Source: JAFGXT01 sp963677165
GTDB lineage: Bacteria; Verrucomicrobiota; Lentisphaeria; Victivallales; SZUA-371
DNA length: 64,000 nucleotides
NCBI GenBank assembly: GCA_963677165.2
Contig: CAXXSX010000002.1
Location: 5,084,001 to 5,148,000, forward strand
Reading direction: 5' to 3'
Part shown: piece by piece, positions 1 through 8,518 of the stretch
How positions within the stretch are numbered: the stretch's first letter is position 1
How the letters are laid out: the number at the start of each line of letters is the position of its first letter
The notes under the pieces: generated by a model
Databases searched by the model: none
What the model was told of the DNA's origin: nothing
Seen by the model: the letters and a program-made list of their open reading frames with translations, nothing else
Position numbers and translations under genes: made by a program

Positions 1-76
1 GCACTATCGTACAGAATTTGTATTGAACAATTCGATATCCCGCTAATAAATTAACTTGATCCTAATCAAAAAATAC

Positions 77-104
77 TTGTCATTACGATAACTGCAATTA
101 TAAT
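77..104 (+). promoter_or_regulatory. sigma-70-like promoter of the CHAD gene
   Basis: TTGTCA at 77-82 and a perfect TATAAT at 99-104 are separated by 16 bases, 35 bases before the GTG start at 139. The match is close to the bacterial consensus, but no transcription start is known. Nothing else is recognisable in bases 1-76. Confidence 0.5.
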
Positions 105-138
105 ATTTATAATAGAAAATCCGGGGATAATTATTATA

Positions 139-1668
139 GTGAAAGAACCATTATCATTCAGCTTTTCCAACCGCCAACAGCGTCAGGATTTTAAGGACAA
201 ACTGTTGTCGCTGTTCAGAACCGAATATATCGGTTCCGGCTTAGAAACGATCACATTTCATGATACTTTCGACTGGCGATTTTTTCACCACAACTTTGAA
301 TTTTGCCGTTATGCTGGTAAATATTTTCTCATAGCCGGAGACAGTGGAGAAATCAGATATTCAATCGACTGGCCTGGAAATAAAGTATTAAAAAACTGGA
401 AACAACTCCCAGCGGGCAAACTTCGTAACCTGACAGCAGATATCATGGAAAACAGATGTCTTATCCCTCTAACTGAACTATCCCAGAAAACAGAGACTTA
501 TAAGTTTGTTAACGGAGCTGGCCTGAACGCCGCAGTTTTACATCTGGAATATTGTTTCTACGGTGAAATTGAAATATGTAGTTGTGCCCGAATCATTCCT
601 CAATCCGGCAAACCTGATGAAATTACTGAAATCGCTGAATTCTGCGCTTTAAATAAACTCGAACCATTTTCCGGATTCTGGCCGCGACTAACGCCCGAAG
701 TATTTGAAGCCATGAACATTGAGCCATGCTGGTATGAATCAAAACCCATAACTCCAGTAACACGTGACATGACATGCCGTCATGCAGCGATAATGTTATG
801 CAAAGATATGTTTGATGTGGTAAAACAAAATGAAGACGGCATAAAAGAAGATATTGATATTGAATTCTTGCATGATTTCAGGGTTTCTCTGAGAAGAACC
901 CGCTCGTTACTCACCCTCCTGCGGGGTGCGTTTCCCATGGAACAAAATAAATTATTCAAACGCCGTATTGGAGAAATAGCCCGCAATACCAATAAACTAC
1001 GCGACTTTGACGTACTGCTTAGTTACCGCCACGATTATAAAAGCATGGTTCCCCCGGAACTCCGCGATGGCTTAAAGGCATTTTTCAAACAAGTATCCGC
1101 ACGGCGCAGAAAAGAATATCGTAAAACCGTGAATTTTCTAAAATCCAAAGACTATCGTAAGTTCTGCCGCGACTGGAAAATTTTTCTAACAGAAGCGGAC
1201 TCCATGCCCGAATCCATGATATCAAACGAGCCGGCGGGAAAACACTCCGATATGCTGATTATTGAACATGCCCAGAAGGTGATTGAGCTGGGCCGGCAAA
1301 TCAATAATAATTCCCCTGACAAAGCACTGCATAAATTAAGAATTGAATGCAAAAAACTGCGCTACCTGATGGAGTTATTCGCACCAGTATATGATGATAA
1401 ACTAAGCACAGAGATTACTGTTTTGAAAAATCTCCAGACGATTCTGGGGAACTACAATGATTTATCAATCCAGATTGCAGAGCTTTCCGCTGCGCTTGAA
1501 ACAAGCAAGCCGCTCATAAAAAAGCATCCGGAAACTGCAGCTGCAATCGGAGCCCTGATTGCGGTTCTTTCCATGAACCAGTCACGCGATCGAAAGAAAT
1601 TCCGTTCCGTTTTCACAAGATTTGCCGATACGTTTCCACCAGCGAATAAGCTCGGAAAACGATCTTAA
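139..1668 (+). CDS. CYTH-like/CHAD domain protein
   Basis: The 509-residue protein has two parts. Residues 1-200 resemble a CYTH (triphosphate tunnel) fold, with a YDTFDWRLY-like segment near residue 43 (HDTFDWRFF). The rest is a CHAD helical domain with its two hallmark histidine/basic segments, HDFRVSLRRTRSLL at residue 245 and HKLRIECKKLRYLMELF at residue 398. CHAD domains bind inorganic polyphosphate, and CYTH-CHAD fusions are linked to polyphosphate metabolism. The CYTH half is divergent, lacking an obvious ExExK motif at its start, so triphosphatase activity is doubtful. The start is GTG with only a weak GGGGAT-type ribosome binding site. The gene sits alone before the S1-domain gene. 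The domain call is firm; the biological role is inferred. Confidence 0.8.
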   Translation: MKEPLSFSFSNRQQRQDFKDKLLSLFRTEYIGSGLETITFHDTFDWRFFHHNFEFCRYAGKYFLIAGDSGEIRYSIDWPGNKVLKNWKQLPAGKLRNLTADIMENRCLIPLTELSQKTETYKFVNGAGLNAAVLHLEYCFYGEIEICSCARIIPQSGKPDEITEIAEFCALNKLEPFSGFWPRLTPEVFEAMNIEPCWYESKPITPVTRDMTCRHAAIMLCKDMFDVVKQNEDGIKEDIDIEFLHDFRVSLRRTRSLLTLLRGAFPMEQNKLFKRRIGEIARNTNKLRDFDVLLSYRHDYKSMVPPELRDGLKAFFKQVSARRRKEYRKTVNFLKSKDYRKFCRDWKIFLTEADSMPESMISNEPAGKHSDMLIIEHAQKVIELGRQINNNSPDKALHKLRIECKKLRYLMELFAPVYDDKLSTEITVLKNLQTILGNYNDLSIQIAELSAALETSKPLIKKHPETAAAIGALIAVLSMNQSRDRKKFRSVFTRFADTFPPANKLGKRS

Positions 1669-1809
1669 CCATTCTGCCTCACAGCAGGAAATAGGTATCT
1701 TGTATAAAAAACCTTACAAAAAAATGATTTATGCTATATTAAAAATTTACTTTTGTAGTATAGTAATCGGCACACTTTTTAAAGACTGATTAATTTTTAA
1801 GGTTATTTT

Positions 1810-3228
1810 ATGGAAGATTTCGGCAAGATCCTTGAAGAAAGTATGGATGGTCTTGTGACCAGCTTTAAACCGGGAGAAAAAGTTTCCGGAACTATCTGTT
1901 CTATCGACGATAAAACGATTTTTATTGATGTGCATTCAACCAGTGAAGGCCTTATTAGCCGCGAGGAATTTCTTGACGAGTCCGGCGAGTTGACCGTAAA
2001 AGTCGGTGACACCATTGAAGCCTTCTTTATGGATAACAATGACGGCAGCTTGAATTTTTCGGTCAAAATGACCGCAAAACAGGCAAATTCCCAGCTGGAT
2101 GAAGCCTTTGCCGGTGGAGTTCCAGTTGAGGGTAAAGTAACAGGCGAACGCAAAGGCGGATTCACTGTTAAGATCGCCGGCGAAGAAGCCTTCTGTCCTT
2201 ACTCTCAGATGAGCCTGACACGCGCAGAAGCATCTGATTTCATTGGCAATACTTATACATTCACGATTCAGGAACTTAGCGGCCGAAACTTTGTGGTTTC
2301 CCGACGTAAGCTTCTCGAACAGGAAAGAGCTGAAAAGCTTGTCTCCCTGCAGGAAGAACTTAAAGTCGGCGATATTCTGACTGGAAAAGTGGTAAATGTC
2401 AAAGACTTTGGCGCTTTTGTAGAACTCGGAGGCGTTCAAGGCTTTATTCCCGTTTCTGAACTTTCATGGGGCCGCGTTAAAACGGAAGACATCGTATCGA
2501 TCGGTGACGAAGTTACAGTTTCCGTAATCAATCTCGACTGGGTGAAACAGCGTATTACCCTTAGCTTCAAATCGGCAAACAGCCCATGGAGCGACATCGC
2601 AGCCAAATATCCATCCGGTACAAAGTGTACCGCAAAAATCACCAGAATTGAATCATACGGCGCATTTGCCGAACTGGAACCAGGAATCGACGGACTTATT
2701 CATATTTCAAAACTTGGTGCCGGAAGAAGAATCAACAGTCCATCGGAAGTTGTTAACATCGGTGATACGGTTGAAGTTGTTGTTGAATCTATTGACGAAG
2801 ACAAACATCGTATATCACTGGCAAAAGACGTGTTCTCCGGCAAACCTGTCGCCAATACTGATATTCCAGCGCCTTCAGGAGTTGAAGAAAGTGACCTGGT
2901 TCCCGGTGCGGTAATTGAGGGCATTGTGGACGCGATCAAACCATTCGGAGTGTTTGTTAAATTAACAGCCCGCAAAAGTGGTTTACTGCATATAAGTGAA
3001 GCTGGTTTTGGCGAACACGTCGCAAATCCTTTTAAAGCTCTCAGCGATAAATTCAGCCCCGGCTCAAAACTTGAAGTCATTATCAAGAGTGTTGATGGCG
3101 GCAAATTTTCACTGGCATTGAAAAATGGCGGCGGCAAAAAAGATAATAGACCCAAAGGCGGTAGCAATTTCACGGATTCAGCAGGAAGTAATCTTGGTAA
3201 TCTGGGAAGCCTGTTCGACGGACTTTAA
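1810..3228 (+). CDS. S1 RNA-binding protein with five S1 domains (ribosomal S1-like)
   Basis: The 472 residues hold about five S1 OB-fold repeats (roughly 19-86, 100-165, 184-253, 266-340 and 363-437). Repeats three and five are the clearest, with GxVxxVKDFGAFVEL and GIVDAIKPFGVFVKL signatures. The C-terminal tail is low in complexity and rich in Gly, Asn and Ser. Ribosomal protein S1 binds mRNA and helps the 30S subunit to initiate; E. coli S1 has six repeats and 557 residues, so this is a shorter version or a paralogue of rpsA. The start has a TTAAGGTTATTTT leader, and a strong terminator follows. Function as a ribosomal or general RNA-binding protein is likely, but which of the two cannot be told from one copy. 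Confidence 0.85.
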   Translation: MEDFGKILEESMDGLVTSFKPGEKVSGTICSIDDKTIFIDVHSTSEGLISREEFLDESGELTVKVGDTIEAFFMDNNDGSLNFSVKMTAKQANSQLDEAFAGGVPVEGKVTGERKGGFTVKIAGEEAFCPYSQMSLTRAEASDFIGNTYTFTIQELSGRNFVVSRRKLLEQERAEKLVSLQEELKVGDILTGKVVNVKDFGAFVELGGVQGFIPVSELSWGRVKTEDIVSIGDEVTVSVINLDWVKQRITLSFKSANSPWSDIAAKYPSGTKCTAKITRIESYGAFAELEPGIDGLIHISKLGAGRRINSPSEVVNIGDTVEVVVESIDEDKHRISLAKDVFSGKPVANTDIPAPSGVEESDLVPGAVIEGIVDAIKPFGVFVKLTARKSGLLHISEAGFGEHVANPFKALSDKFSPGSKLEVIIKSVDGGKFSLALKNGGGKKDNRPKGGSNFTDSAGSNLGNLGSLFDGL

Positions 3229-3280
3229 TCATACACATTAATATGTTCTCGAAATCGGTCATTTAAGACAAGTAATTCCA

Positions 3281-3313
3281 AACGGCAAGTTGTAATAACT
3301 TGCCGTTTTTTTT
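3281..3313 (+). terminator. intrinsic terminator of the S1 gene
   Basis: An 11-bp perfect stem (AACGGCAAGTT, 3281-3291, with its complement at 3297-3307) and a GTAAT loop run into a T tract. It separates the S1 gene from the convergent Alg8-like gene, whose stop codon lies in the T tract. Confidence 0.9.
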
Positions 3314-4895
3314 ACATAAACAGCAACCTGATTGATTCCCAGTCCGGCAATGAAACCAGTTTCGTATAAATGGCAACAAACAATATCAACATCCCCAGAT
3401 AAAGAATTGTCAGATATAGTGCCATGGCTTTCTTAAATAGACCATTAAATCCCCCCGGATCAATCGCGCTGCTAGATCGGTTACTCCACCGTTGCAACGG
3501 CAACCGGAACAGAATATACATTTTGCCCAATGCGGTCATTATCTGGTTAAAATACAATACCGGCGGGAATGTCATATCAATTCTGCCGTTATAAAAGAAC
3601 AACACGAATGAAAAACAAAAACGGCTGATCAATATCCATAGAACAAAGGCAAGCGCAGAATATGGGGACTTTACCAGAGCCACAGCAATAACCGCCACCG
3701 GCCCGGATAGACAAGTCCAGGTTGACAAACGCTGGTCTATTAAACACCACCATGTAAAAAATCCAACTTTCCACGGTCCCATCTGGATAACCCGACCACT
3801 ATTTCGCAGTGAATTACCCGACCAGCGAATGATATTTTGCCAGATACGCAGTACGGTACTGCCTTTTACCTGATCAACGGTATACACCATCGCATCCGGC
3901 ACATAAAGCATCTGGGCTCCTTCTCTAATCAGTGCATACCAGCTGCTTTTATCATCACCGGAAAGAAATCTGAAAGTCCCCCACAACCAATGCGAAATCG
4001 AATCGTTTTCAACAGTGGAAATGAATGATTCCTTGACAACCTTCTCCGCCTTAAAAACAGAAAGTCTCCCAGTAAGAGTCAGCACTTTTTTAGATAACGC
4101 CAGCGACTGAAACTGCATATGCCGTTGTGACAATCTCAGGTCAAACCATTTCTGAAAAAAAGTATTGTTCTTGATTATCGCCTTTTCATTCGTAGTGACT
4201 GCTTTGACTTTGGGAAACAGATAGAATAACGGCAGACAGCGTTTTAGGCATCCCGGGGCGATAATTGTATCACCATCCATAAAAACCACGGGATCATCCG
4301 GACCAGGCTCCCGACGACTAATAGCACGAAGCAATTGACCGACCGCAATGCGTTTATCCGGAATTGTCTGCCTGACAAAGATTAGTTTTATATCATCATC
4401 AGGAGCATACTGCCCCATCATTGTAGTATACTGATCCTCATCGTCCGCAGTTCCACTGACAAATATCTCGGCGTGAACCCCAATCTGTCTGATGCTGCGT
4501 ATGAGTCCTAGACAAACCTTCTCCGTTATATCCGGGTCCTCTTTATATGAACAAATGAGAAAAACAATTTTTTGTGGACGCCATCCTTGTTTCCAAACAT
4601 ACTCCGCCTGACGCCTGATTCCCGGATAGACCCAGAAATTAAAAATCAACGCCCGAAAAAAATGGGTCAGCCACCAGGTATATCGCCATATACCAATTAT
4701 AGCCAGGGACACCAACACATAACGTTCACGCCAATATTCGTGAAAATGTCTGGAGCCCTCAACCGTAAGAATAGCAATTGTACCAACATACAAAAATAAC
4801 TGAAAAACATCAAGAAAAGTTAGTTTAAAGCTGTATTTCCAATCTGGCTGAGCTAAAGGGTCAGGCAGCTCATTTCTGGACAACGCTGTATTCAT
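3312..4895 (-). CDS. alg8: Alg8-like processive glycosyltransferase (GT2), mannuronan synthase family
   Basis: This inner-membrane GT2 synthase has two N-terminal membrane helices, a cytosolic catalytic domain and several C-terminal helices. In the 527-residue product, VFMDGD (Asp 208 and 210) is the UDP-sugar/metal motif, SGDD (about 312-315) supplies the catalytic base region and QNIIRW (353-358) is the QxxRW acceptor motif. These are the marks of processive synthases, and length and sequence fit Alg8 (Pseudomonas Alg8 is 494 residues). The ATG at 4895 has a good GGGAG site and overlaps the upstream alg44-like gene by 26 bp; earlier ATGs in the frame lack one. Together the two would form a polymer synthase, but no alginate export or modification genes are in the window, so the polymer is unknown. 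Confidence 0.85.
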   Translation of the reverse strand: MNTALSRNELPDPLAQPDWKYSFKLTFLDVFQLFLYVGTIAILTVEGSRHFHEYWRERYVLVSLAIIGIWRYTWWLTHFFRALIFNFWVYPGIRRQAEYVWKQGWRPQKIVFLICSYKEDPDITEKVCLGLIRSIRQIGVHAEIFVSGTADDEDQYTTMMGQYAPDDDIKLIFVRQTIPDKRIAVGQLLRAISRREPGPDDPVVFMDGDTIIAPGCLKRCLPLFYLFPKVKAVTTNEKAIIKNNTFFQKWFDLRLSQRHMQFQSLALSKKVLTLTGRLSVFKAEKVVKESFISTVENDSISHWLWGTFRFLSGDDKSSWYALIREGAQMLYVPDAMVYTVDQVKGSTVLRIWQNIIRWSGNSLRNSGRVIQMGPWKVGFFTWWCLIDQRLSTWTCLSGPVAVIAVALVKSPYSALAFVLWILISRFCFSFVLFFYNGRIDMTFPPVLYFNQIMTALGKMYILFRLPLQRWSNRSSSAIDPGGFNGLFKKAMALYLTILYLGMLILFVAIYTKLVSLPDWESIRLLFM

Positions 4896-6498
4896 TACTG
4901 CTCCCGGTATCATCATTCTTCTGTCGGAAAATATACCTGCTGACAAAGCGTATGACGCTATTGGTACTGTTTGCAGGAAAGTTCACTGTAACCGGCAATC
5001 CAGCAATCAGTTTATTCCGGACATCAGCTGAATTTACAGCTTCAAGCGTTACCACTGCTGAACGATCTGTTGAACTCCTCCAGCGATAATCAACATCCGA
5101 CGGAGTCTCAAAACCTTTGGTTCTGTCAATGGATATAATTCTGGCTTTAAAACGTTTGTCCAGAGAAGGCACAAAAACAATTGCAGGAGAACGTGAAGAT
5201 ATCCTGGCAGCCTCTGCCTGGGTAACAAAGGCCAAAATCCGGACCGGACCGCTTTTTTCAATAAACATTACCGGCTGCCCGGAGGCAACGGTATTTCCCT
5301 CTGAACGGGCAATTTTCAGTATTCGTCCGTTAAACGGAGCCTTTACGGTCTCAACCCTTGCTGTTTCACGAAGTTCTTTCAATTCGTTCTTCTTGATGGC
5401 AAGGACACTTTCTGCTTCAGCAATACGGTTAACAATATCAAACTTGTTTTCCTCTATTTTCCTACCGCTGAAAAAGAATCCTTTATCCAAAGCGTCCATG
5501 GTACATTTTTGAACATTTAAGTCTTCCCTGGCAATATCGAGATTACGTCGTATTCTGGACAAAGAACTCTCCGCTAATTCCATATTGCTGACAGAAGCGG
5601 CTTTCAACGCCACCAGACCAGACTGACGACGATATTCCTTGTTTGCCAATTTTTCCTCAAGCTCATATCCTTTTATCTTCTGTTGCAAACTGCTGATACG
5701 GGACTGAGTAATGTTTTTGTAAATAGCAATCTTCCGCTCAAGATTTTCCAACGATCTTTTTTCAATCGTAAGCGAATTTTCGGCCTCACTCAACTCAGCC
5801 TCAACCTTTTTGAGCTGATGAGTTTTATCGGGATCCTCAATCCTGACCAGAGGAGTTCCTTTCTTAAAACTGCTACCGTCCGCAACAAACACATTAGAAA
5901 CAGTTCCGGCAAATGGAGCCACAATGGTTTCGCGAGGAGCAGTGACAACGCCAGTTTCAAGATTAACCCGAAAAAAATATGAATAGGCTGAGAAAAAAAC
6001 ATAGGTCATTATTCCAATTCCCAAGCACAAATAGAACATCATAACTCCAACACGCCACAGCTTGACCCGGAAAGGCTGATCTCGCCATTCGGTTTCCGAA
6101 ATCTTAGGAGGAGGCGTTACAGGAATATCAATATGTCGAATAATTTTGTCGATACTGGCCATTTCCCCGGAAATAAGCCCATCACTGAAAAACTTAAGAA
6201 CATCACGTGAACGAGTGTCAATATCAACAAATTCAAAGGCGGCTATAGCCTTATCGAGATTGCACATTACAACACGAGCTTTCACATCTAAAGAAATCAT
6301 GCAATTCTGAAATGGAATGCCTAAGATAACATCAATCAAATCATCTTGTCTTAAATTTTCAGAGAAATCTTTAAGGCGAAAACCTCCAAGGCTCCAGTTT
6401 TCTGTATCATAATCATGGCCGGCATGACGAACCTTAATTGGTGCGGTCAATCTCAAATGTCGACGCCGGCTCGGCTTTTCATGTATTACTTCTGTCAT
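4870..6498 (-). CDS. alg44: Alg44-like PilZ/membrane-fusion subunit of the polysaccharide synthase
   Basis: The 542-residue protein starts with a PilZ domain carrying the c-di-GMP signature RxxxR (Arg 12 and 16) and NxSxxG (Asn 34, Ser 36, Gly 39). One membrane helix follows at about 150-172, then a periplasmic HlyD-type part: a lipoyl-like half (about 183-220), a long coiled coil (about 220-370) and the second lipoyl half. This is the order seen in Alg44, the c-di-GMP receptor that activates Alg8 in Pseudomonas. The coiled coil is longer than in Pseudomonas Alg44 (389 residues in total). It is the first gene of a two-gene leftward operon and overlaps the Alg8-like gene. c-di-GMP control of polymer synthesis is a strong inference from the motifs. 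Confidence 0.88.
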   Translation of the reverse strand: MTEVIHEKPSRRRHLRLTAPIKVRHAGHDYDTENWSLGGFRLKDFSENLRQDDLIDVILGIPFQNCMISLDVKARVVMCNLDKAIAAFEFVDIDTRSRDVLKFFSDGLISGEMASIDKIIRHIDIPVTPPPKISETEWRDQPFRVKLWRVGVMMFYLCLGIGIMTYVFFSAYSYFFRVNLETGVVTAPRETIVAPFAGTVSNVFVADGSSFKKGTPLVRIEDPDKTHQLKKVEAELSEAENSLTIEKRSLENLERKIAIYKNITQSRISSLQQKIKGYELEEKLANKEYRRQSGLVALKAASVSNMELAESSLSRIRRNLDIAREDLNVQKCTMDALDKGFFFSGRKIEENKFDIVNRIAEAESVLAIKKNELKELRETARVETVKAPFNGRILKIARSEGNTVASGQPVMFIEKSGPVRILAFVTQAEAARISSRSPAIVFVPSLDKRFKARIISIDRTKGFETPSDVDYRWRSSTDRSAVVTLEAVNSADVRNKLIAGLPVTVNFPANSTNSVIRFVSRYIFRQKNDDTGSSNEYSVVQK

Positions 6499-6757
6499 AT
6501 CACACTAATATTATATCTACTTAAAATTACACGTATATCCCTAAAAAGAAGGAACTTACACATCATTCTCTACTTTTCGAGTATAGTATCTAAAGTACAA
6601 AAATGCAACTGATGACTTCTGAAAATCATTATCAAAAATAAAAATTTAGTCAGAAAAAGTTATTTAAACTAATATATACTGGAATTTTTATACACTCTTC
6701 CAGTCATTTTTCCGCAAAGCTATTTAGACGGAGTTTTTTCACTGAAAACCACGCCAT

Positions 6758-6790
6758 TTGACAAATCAGCTAATCAATGTTAAGCTGATT
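6758..6790 (+). promoter_or_regulatory. possible marC promoter with an 8-bp inverted repeat
   Basis: TTGACA (6758-6763) is followed after 17 bases by a weak TAAGCT. The spacer starts with AATCAGCT (6764-6771), whose complement AGCTGATT lies at 6783-6790, so a dyad overlaps the promoter. It could be an operator or a 5'-leader hairpin. The remainder of the 330-bp divergent gap 6499-6828 is AT-rich and holds nothing else I can name, although the leftward alg44/alg8 promoter must lie here. Confidence 0.3.
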
Positions 6791-6828
6791 AAGAGTTTTT
6801 TGCATCGCGAAACAAATAAAAGGAAATT

Positions 6829-7449
6829 ATGTTTATCATTAAATCGGCAACTGTTCTTCTAATGCTGTTAAATCCGTTTCTGGTTATTCTGTACCTTATT
6901 GATGTAGTTAAGAAAAAAAACAAGCTATCTTTCTCCAAAAGCCTTATAAAAGCCGGAATATTAAGTACTATCGTCTTCGCCGTTTTCGCAATGCTTGGCG
7001 ATGTGATATTTACCGATATTATTGGAGTTGAGTTTGCATCATTTCAAATATTCGGCGGAATAATCTTTCTGATCATCGGTATTCAATTCGTACTGAATGG
7101 TACCACCGCTATAGAATCACTGCGAGGCGATTCTGAAGATGTATACAGTGCAATCGCTATGCCGATCATGATCGGTCCGGGAACAATCAGCGCAAGCATT
7201 ATCATAGGAAAAACTCTTGCCCCCGTCACAGCAATACTGACTATTGCCGGAACTGTGTTCGTATCTGTAGGTGTCATGATTCTGCTGAAATTTCTGCATG
7301 ACTGGATTATTCCGCGTAAAGAAGCTCTTATTCAAAAGTATATTGAAACAGCAGGACGAATTTTATCGTTGTATATCGGAACCGTTTCAATCAACATGAT
7401 CATAAAAGGCCTGAAAGTTTGGCTTAGAATCATCTTTCCGGAGAGCTAA
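6829..7449 (+). CDS. marC: MarC-family integral membrane protein
   Basis: The 206-residue protein is almost entirely hydrophobic, with about six membrane helices and the family hallmark PIMIGPGTIS near residue 118. Length matches the MarC/UPF0056 family (about 200-220 residues). MarC was once linked to antibiotic resistance in E. coli, but this was not supported later and the transported substrate is unknown. The ATG has an AAAGGA site seven bases upstream. The gene is single and convergent with yjbQ, with only 7 bp between the stop codons. Confidence 0.85.
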   Translation: MFIIKSATVLLMLLNPFLVILYLIDVVKKKNKLSFSKSLIKAGILSTIVFAVFAMLGDVIFTDIIGVEFASFQIFGGIIFLIIGIQFVLNGTTAIESLRGDSEDVYSAIAMPIMIGPGTISASIIIGKTLAPVTAILTIAGTVFVSVGVMILLKFLHDWIIPRKEALIQKYIETAGRILSLYIGTVSINMIIKGLKVWLRIIFPES

Positions 7450-7456
7450 AAGTCCC

Positions 7457-7876
7457 CTATTCTCCGATCACAGTAACAACAATTTCACGGCTCCTGGGCT
7501 TATTATCAGCTTCATAGTGGAAAATCTGTTGCCAGACTCCACAGCAGATACGTCCTTTTTCAACCGGCACAGTAATTTCCGGTCCGACCAGACTGGCGTG
7601 AAGATGTGAATGTCCGTTTCCATCATGCCAAGCTAATTCATGTCCGTAATCCCGGGATGGCGGAATAAGTTTATGGAGAATTTCAGGAAAGTCCCGTTCA
7701 AGTCCCTCTTCGAATTCGATCGTACCGATGATACCGGTAGAACCAATATTGAAAACATGGCAAATACCAGTACAAATTCCCGAATTGGCAACAATACCAT
7801 TGACAGCCTCGGTAATATCGCTCATGTCCATATCACCGGTGGTTTCCAAAGTTATTCGATCACGATGTACCGCCAT
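7457..7876 (-). CDS. yjbQ: YjbQ family (UPF0047) protein
   Basis: The 139-residue protein matches the YjbQ/UPF0047 family over its whole length, including GHELAWHDGNGHSHLHASLVGP, where the histidines form the expected metal site, and the C-terminal GVWQQIFHYEADNKPRSREIVV. Some members have weak thiamine phosphate synthase activity in vitro, but the physiological role is not settled. It is the last gene of the leftward coaE-rho-ftsB-cupin-yjbQ run and starts 7 bp after the cupin stop. Confidence 0.88.
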   Translation of the reverse strand: MAVHRDRITLETTGDMDMSDITEAVNGIVANSGICTGICHVFNIGSTGIIGTIEFEEGLERDFPEILHKLIPPSRDYGHELAWHDGNGHSHLHASLVGPEITVPVEKGRICCGVWQQIFHYEADNKPRSREIVVTVIGE

Positions 7877-7883
7877 ATGCTCC

Positions 7884-8159
7884 TCAACCGAACTTGTAGT
7901 GTTTCTTTACTGGTTTACGAATCTCCCAGGTACATGACATACCTTCCGGAAAAACAACAAAATCACCGGCGCCGAATGTTGCCGGAGCTCTACCGTCGTC
8001 GGGAGTTACGGTCACGTCACCCTCGATAATATAACATGACTCACTGGCTGAATATGTCCACGGAAAAGTCGAAACTTCTTTTTCCCATATCGGCCATGTA
8101 AAAACACCTTTGGCCTCAAGCTCATCCTGTCGCAAATCGCTGATTTCGATATTATCCAT
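7884..8159 (-). CDS. small cupin protein (Cupin_3/EutQ-like)
   Basis: The 91-residue single cupin barrel has the motif TFGAGDFVVFPEGMSCTWEI typical of the DUF861/Cupin_3 group. An N-terminal segment ends in the WPIWEKEVSTFPWTY pattern seen in the same family. The classical metal histidines of motif 1 are largely replaced by SESCYIIEG, so metal binding is uncertain. It lies between the FtsB-like gene and yjbQ with short spacers and is probably co-transcribed. Its substrate is not known. Confidence 0.75.
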   Translation of the reverse strand: MDNIEISDLRQDELEAKGVFTWPIWEKEVSTFPWTYSASESCYIIEGDVTVTPDDGRAPATFGAGDFVVFPEGMSCTWEIRKPVKKHYKFG

Positions 8160-8182
8160 TACCGTGTCCTCCCTTATAAAAA

Positions 8183-8503
8183 CTATTGGCTGTCACGTCT
8201 ACCGGAATTTTTGTTCTGGTCATCGTATATCAAAACAGTTTCTCCAGGCTTGACCAGACCAAATTTTTCCCGCGCAATCTTTTCTACCGCTTCCGGATTA
8301 TTATCCAAATCATGAACCTGTTTATTAAGCTTCACGGCCTCATCGGTCTTGTTTTTTAGCTCTTCCTTCAAATTTGAGACATAATCCTTGATACGCCGGT
8401 GCTTACGATACACCGGCCAGATCATGGCTGCAGACGCAATAATTACAACTATAAATATTGCGTACAGAAAGTATACTATTATGCTCTTGCCCTTCTTGTC
8501 CAT
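8183..8503 (-). CDS. FtsB/DivIC-family septum formation initiator
   Basis: The 106-residue bitopic protein has a short basic cytosolic start, one membrane helix (about residues 9-31), a coiled coil (about 35-70) and the family end motif EKIAREKFGLVKPGETVLIY. This is the usual layout of FtsB/DivIC, which bridges FtsL and FtsQ in the divisome. It starts 16 bp after the rho stop and is probably co-transcribed with it. Confidence 0.85.
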   Translation of the reverse strand: MDKKGKSIIVYFLYAIFIVVIIASAAMIWPVYRKHRRIKDYVSNLKEELKNKTDEAVKLNKQVHDLDNNPEAVEKIAREKFGLVKPGETVLIYDDQNKNSGRRDSQ

Positions 8504-8518
8504 AACAAAGTAAAACGG

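Noticed and set aside
3312..4946. Alg8 start at 4946
   Set aside because: It overlaps alg44 by 77 bp without a ribosome site, while the ATG at 4895 has GGGAG.
7457..7876. TPP riboswitch near yjbQ
   Set aside because: The family has been linked to thiamine, but no TPP-type conserved sequence is seen upstream, and the gene lies at the end of an operon.
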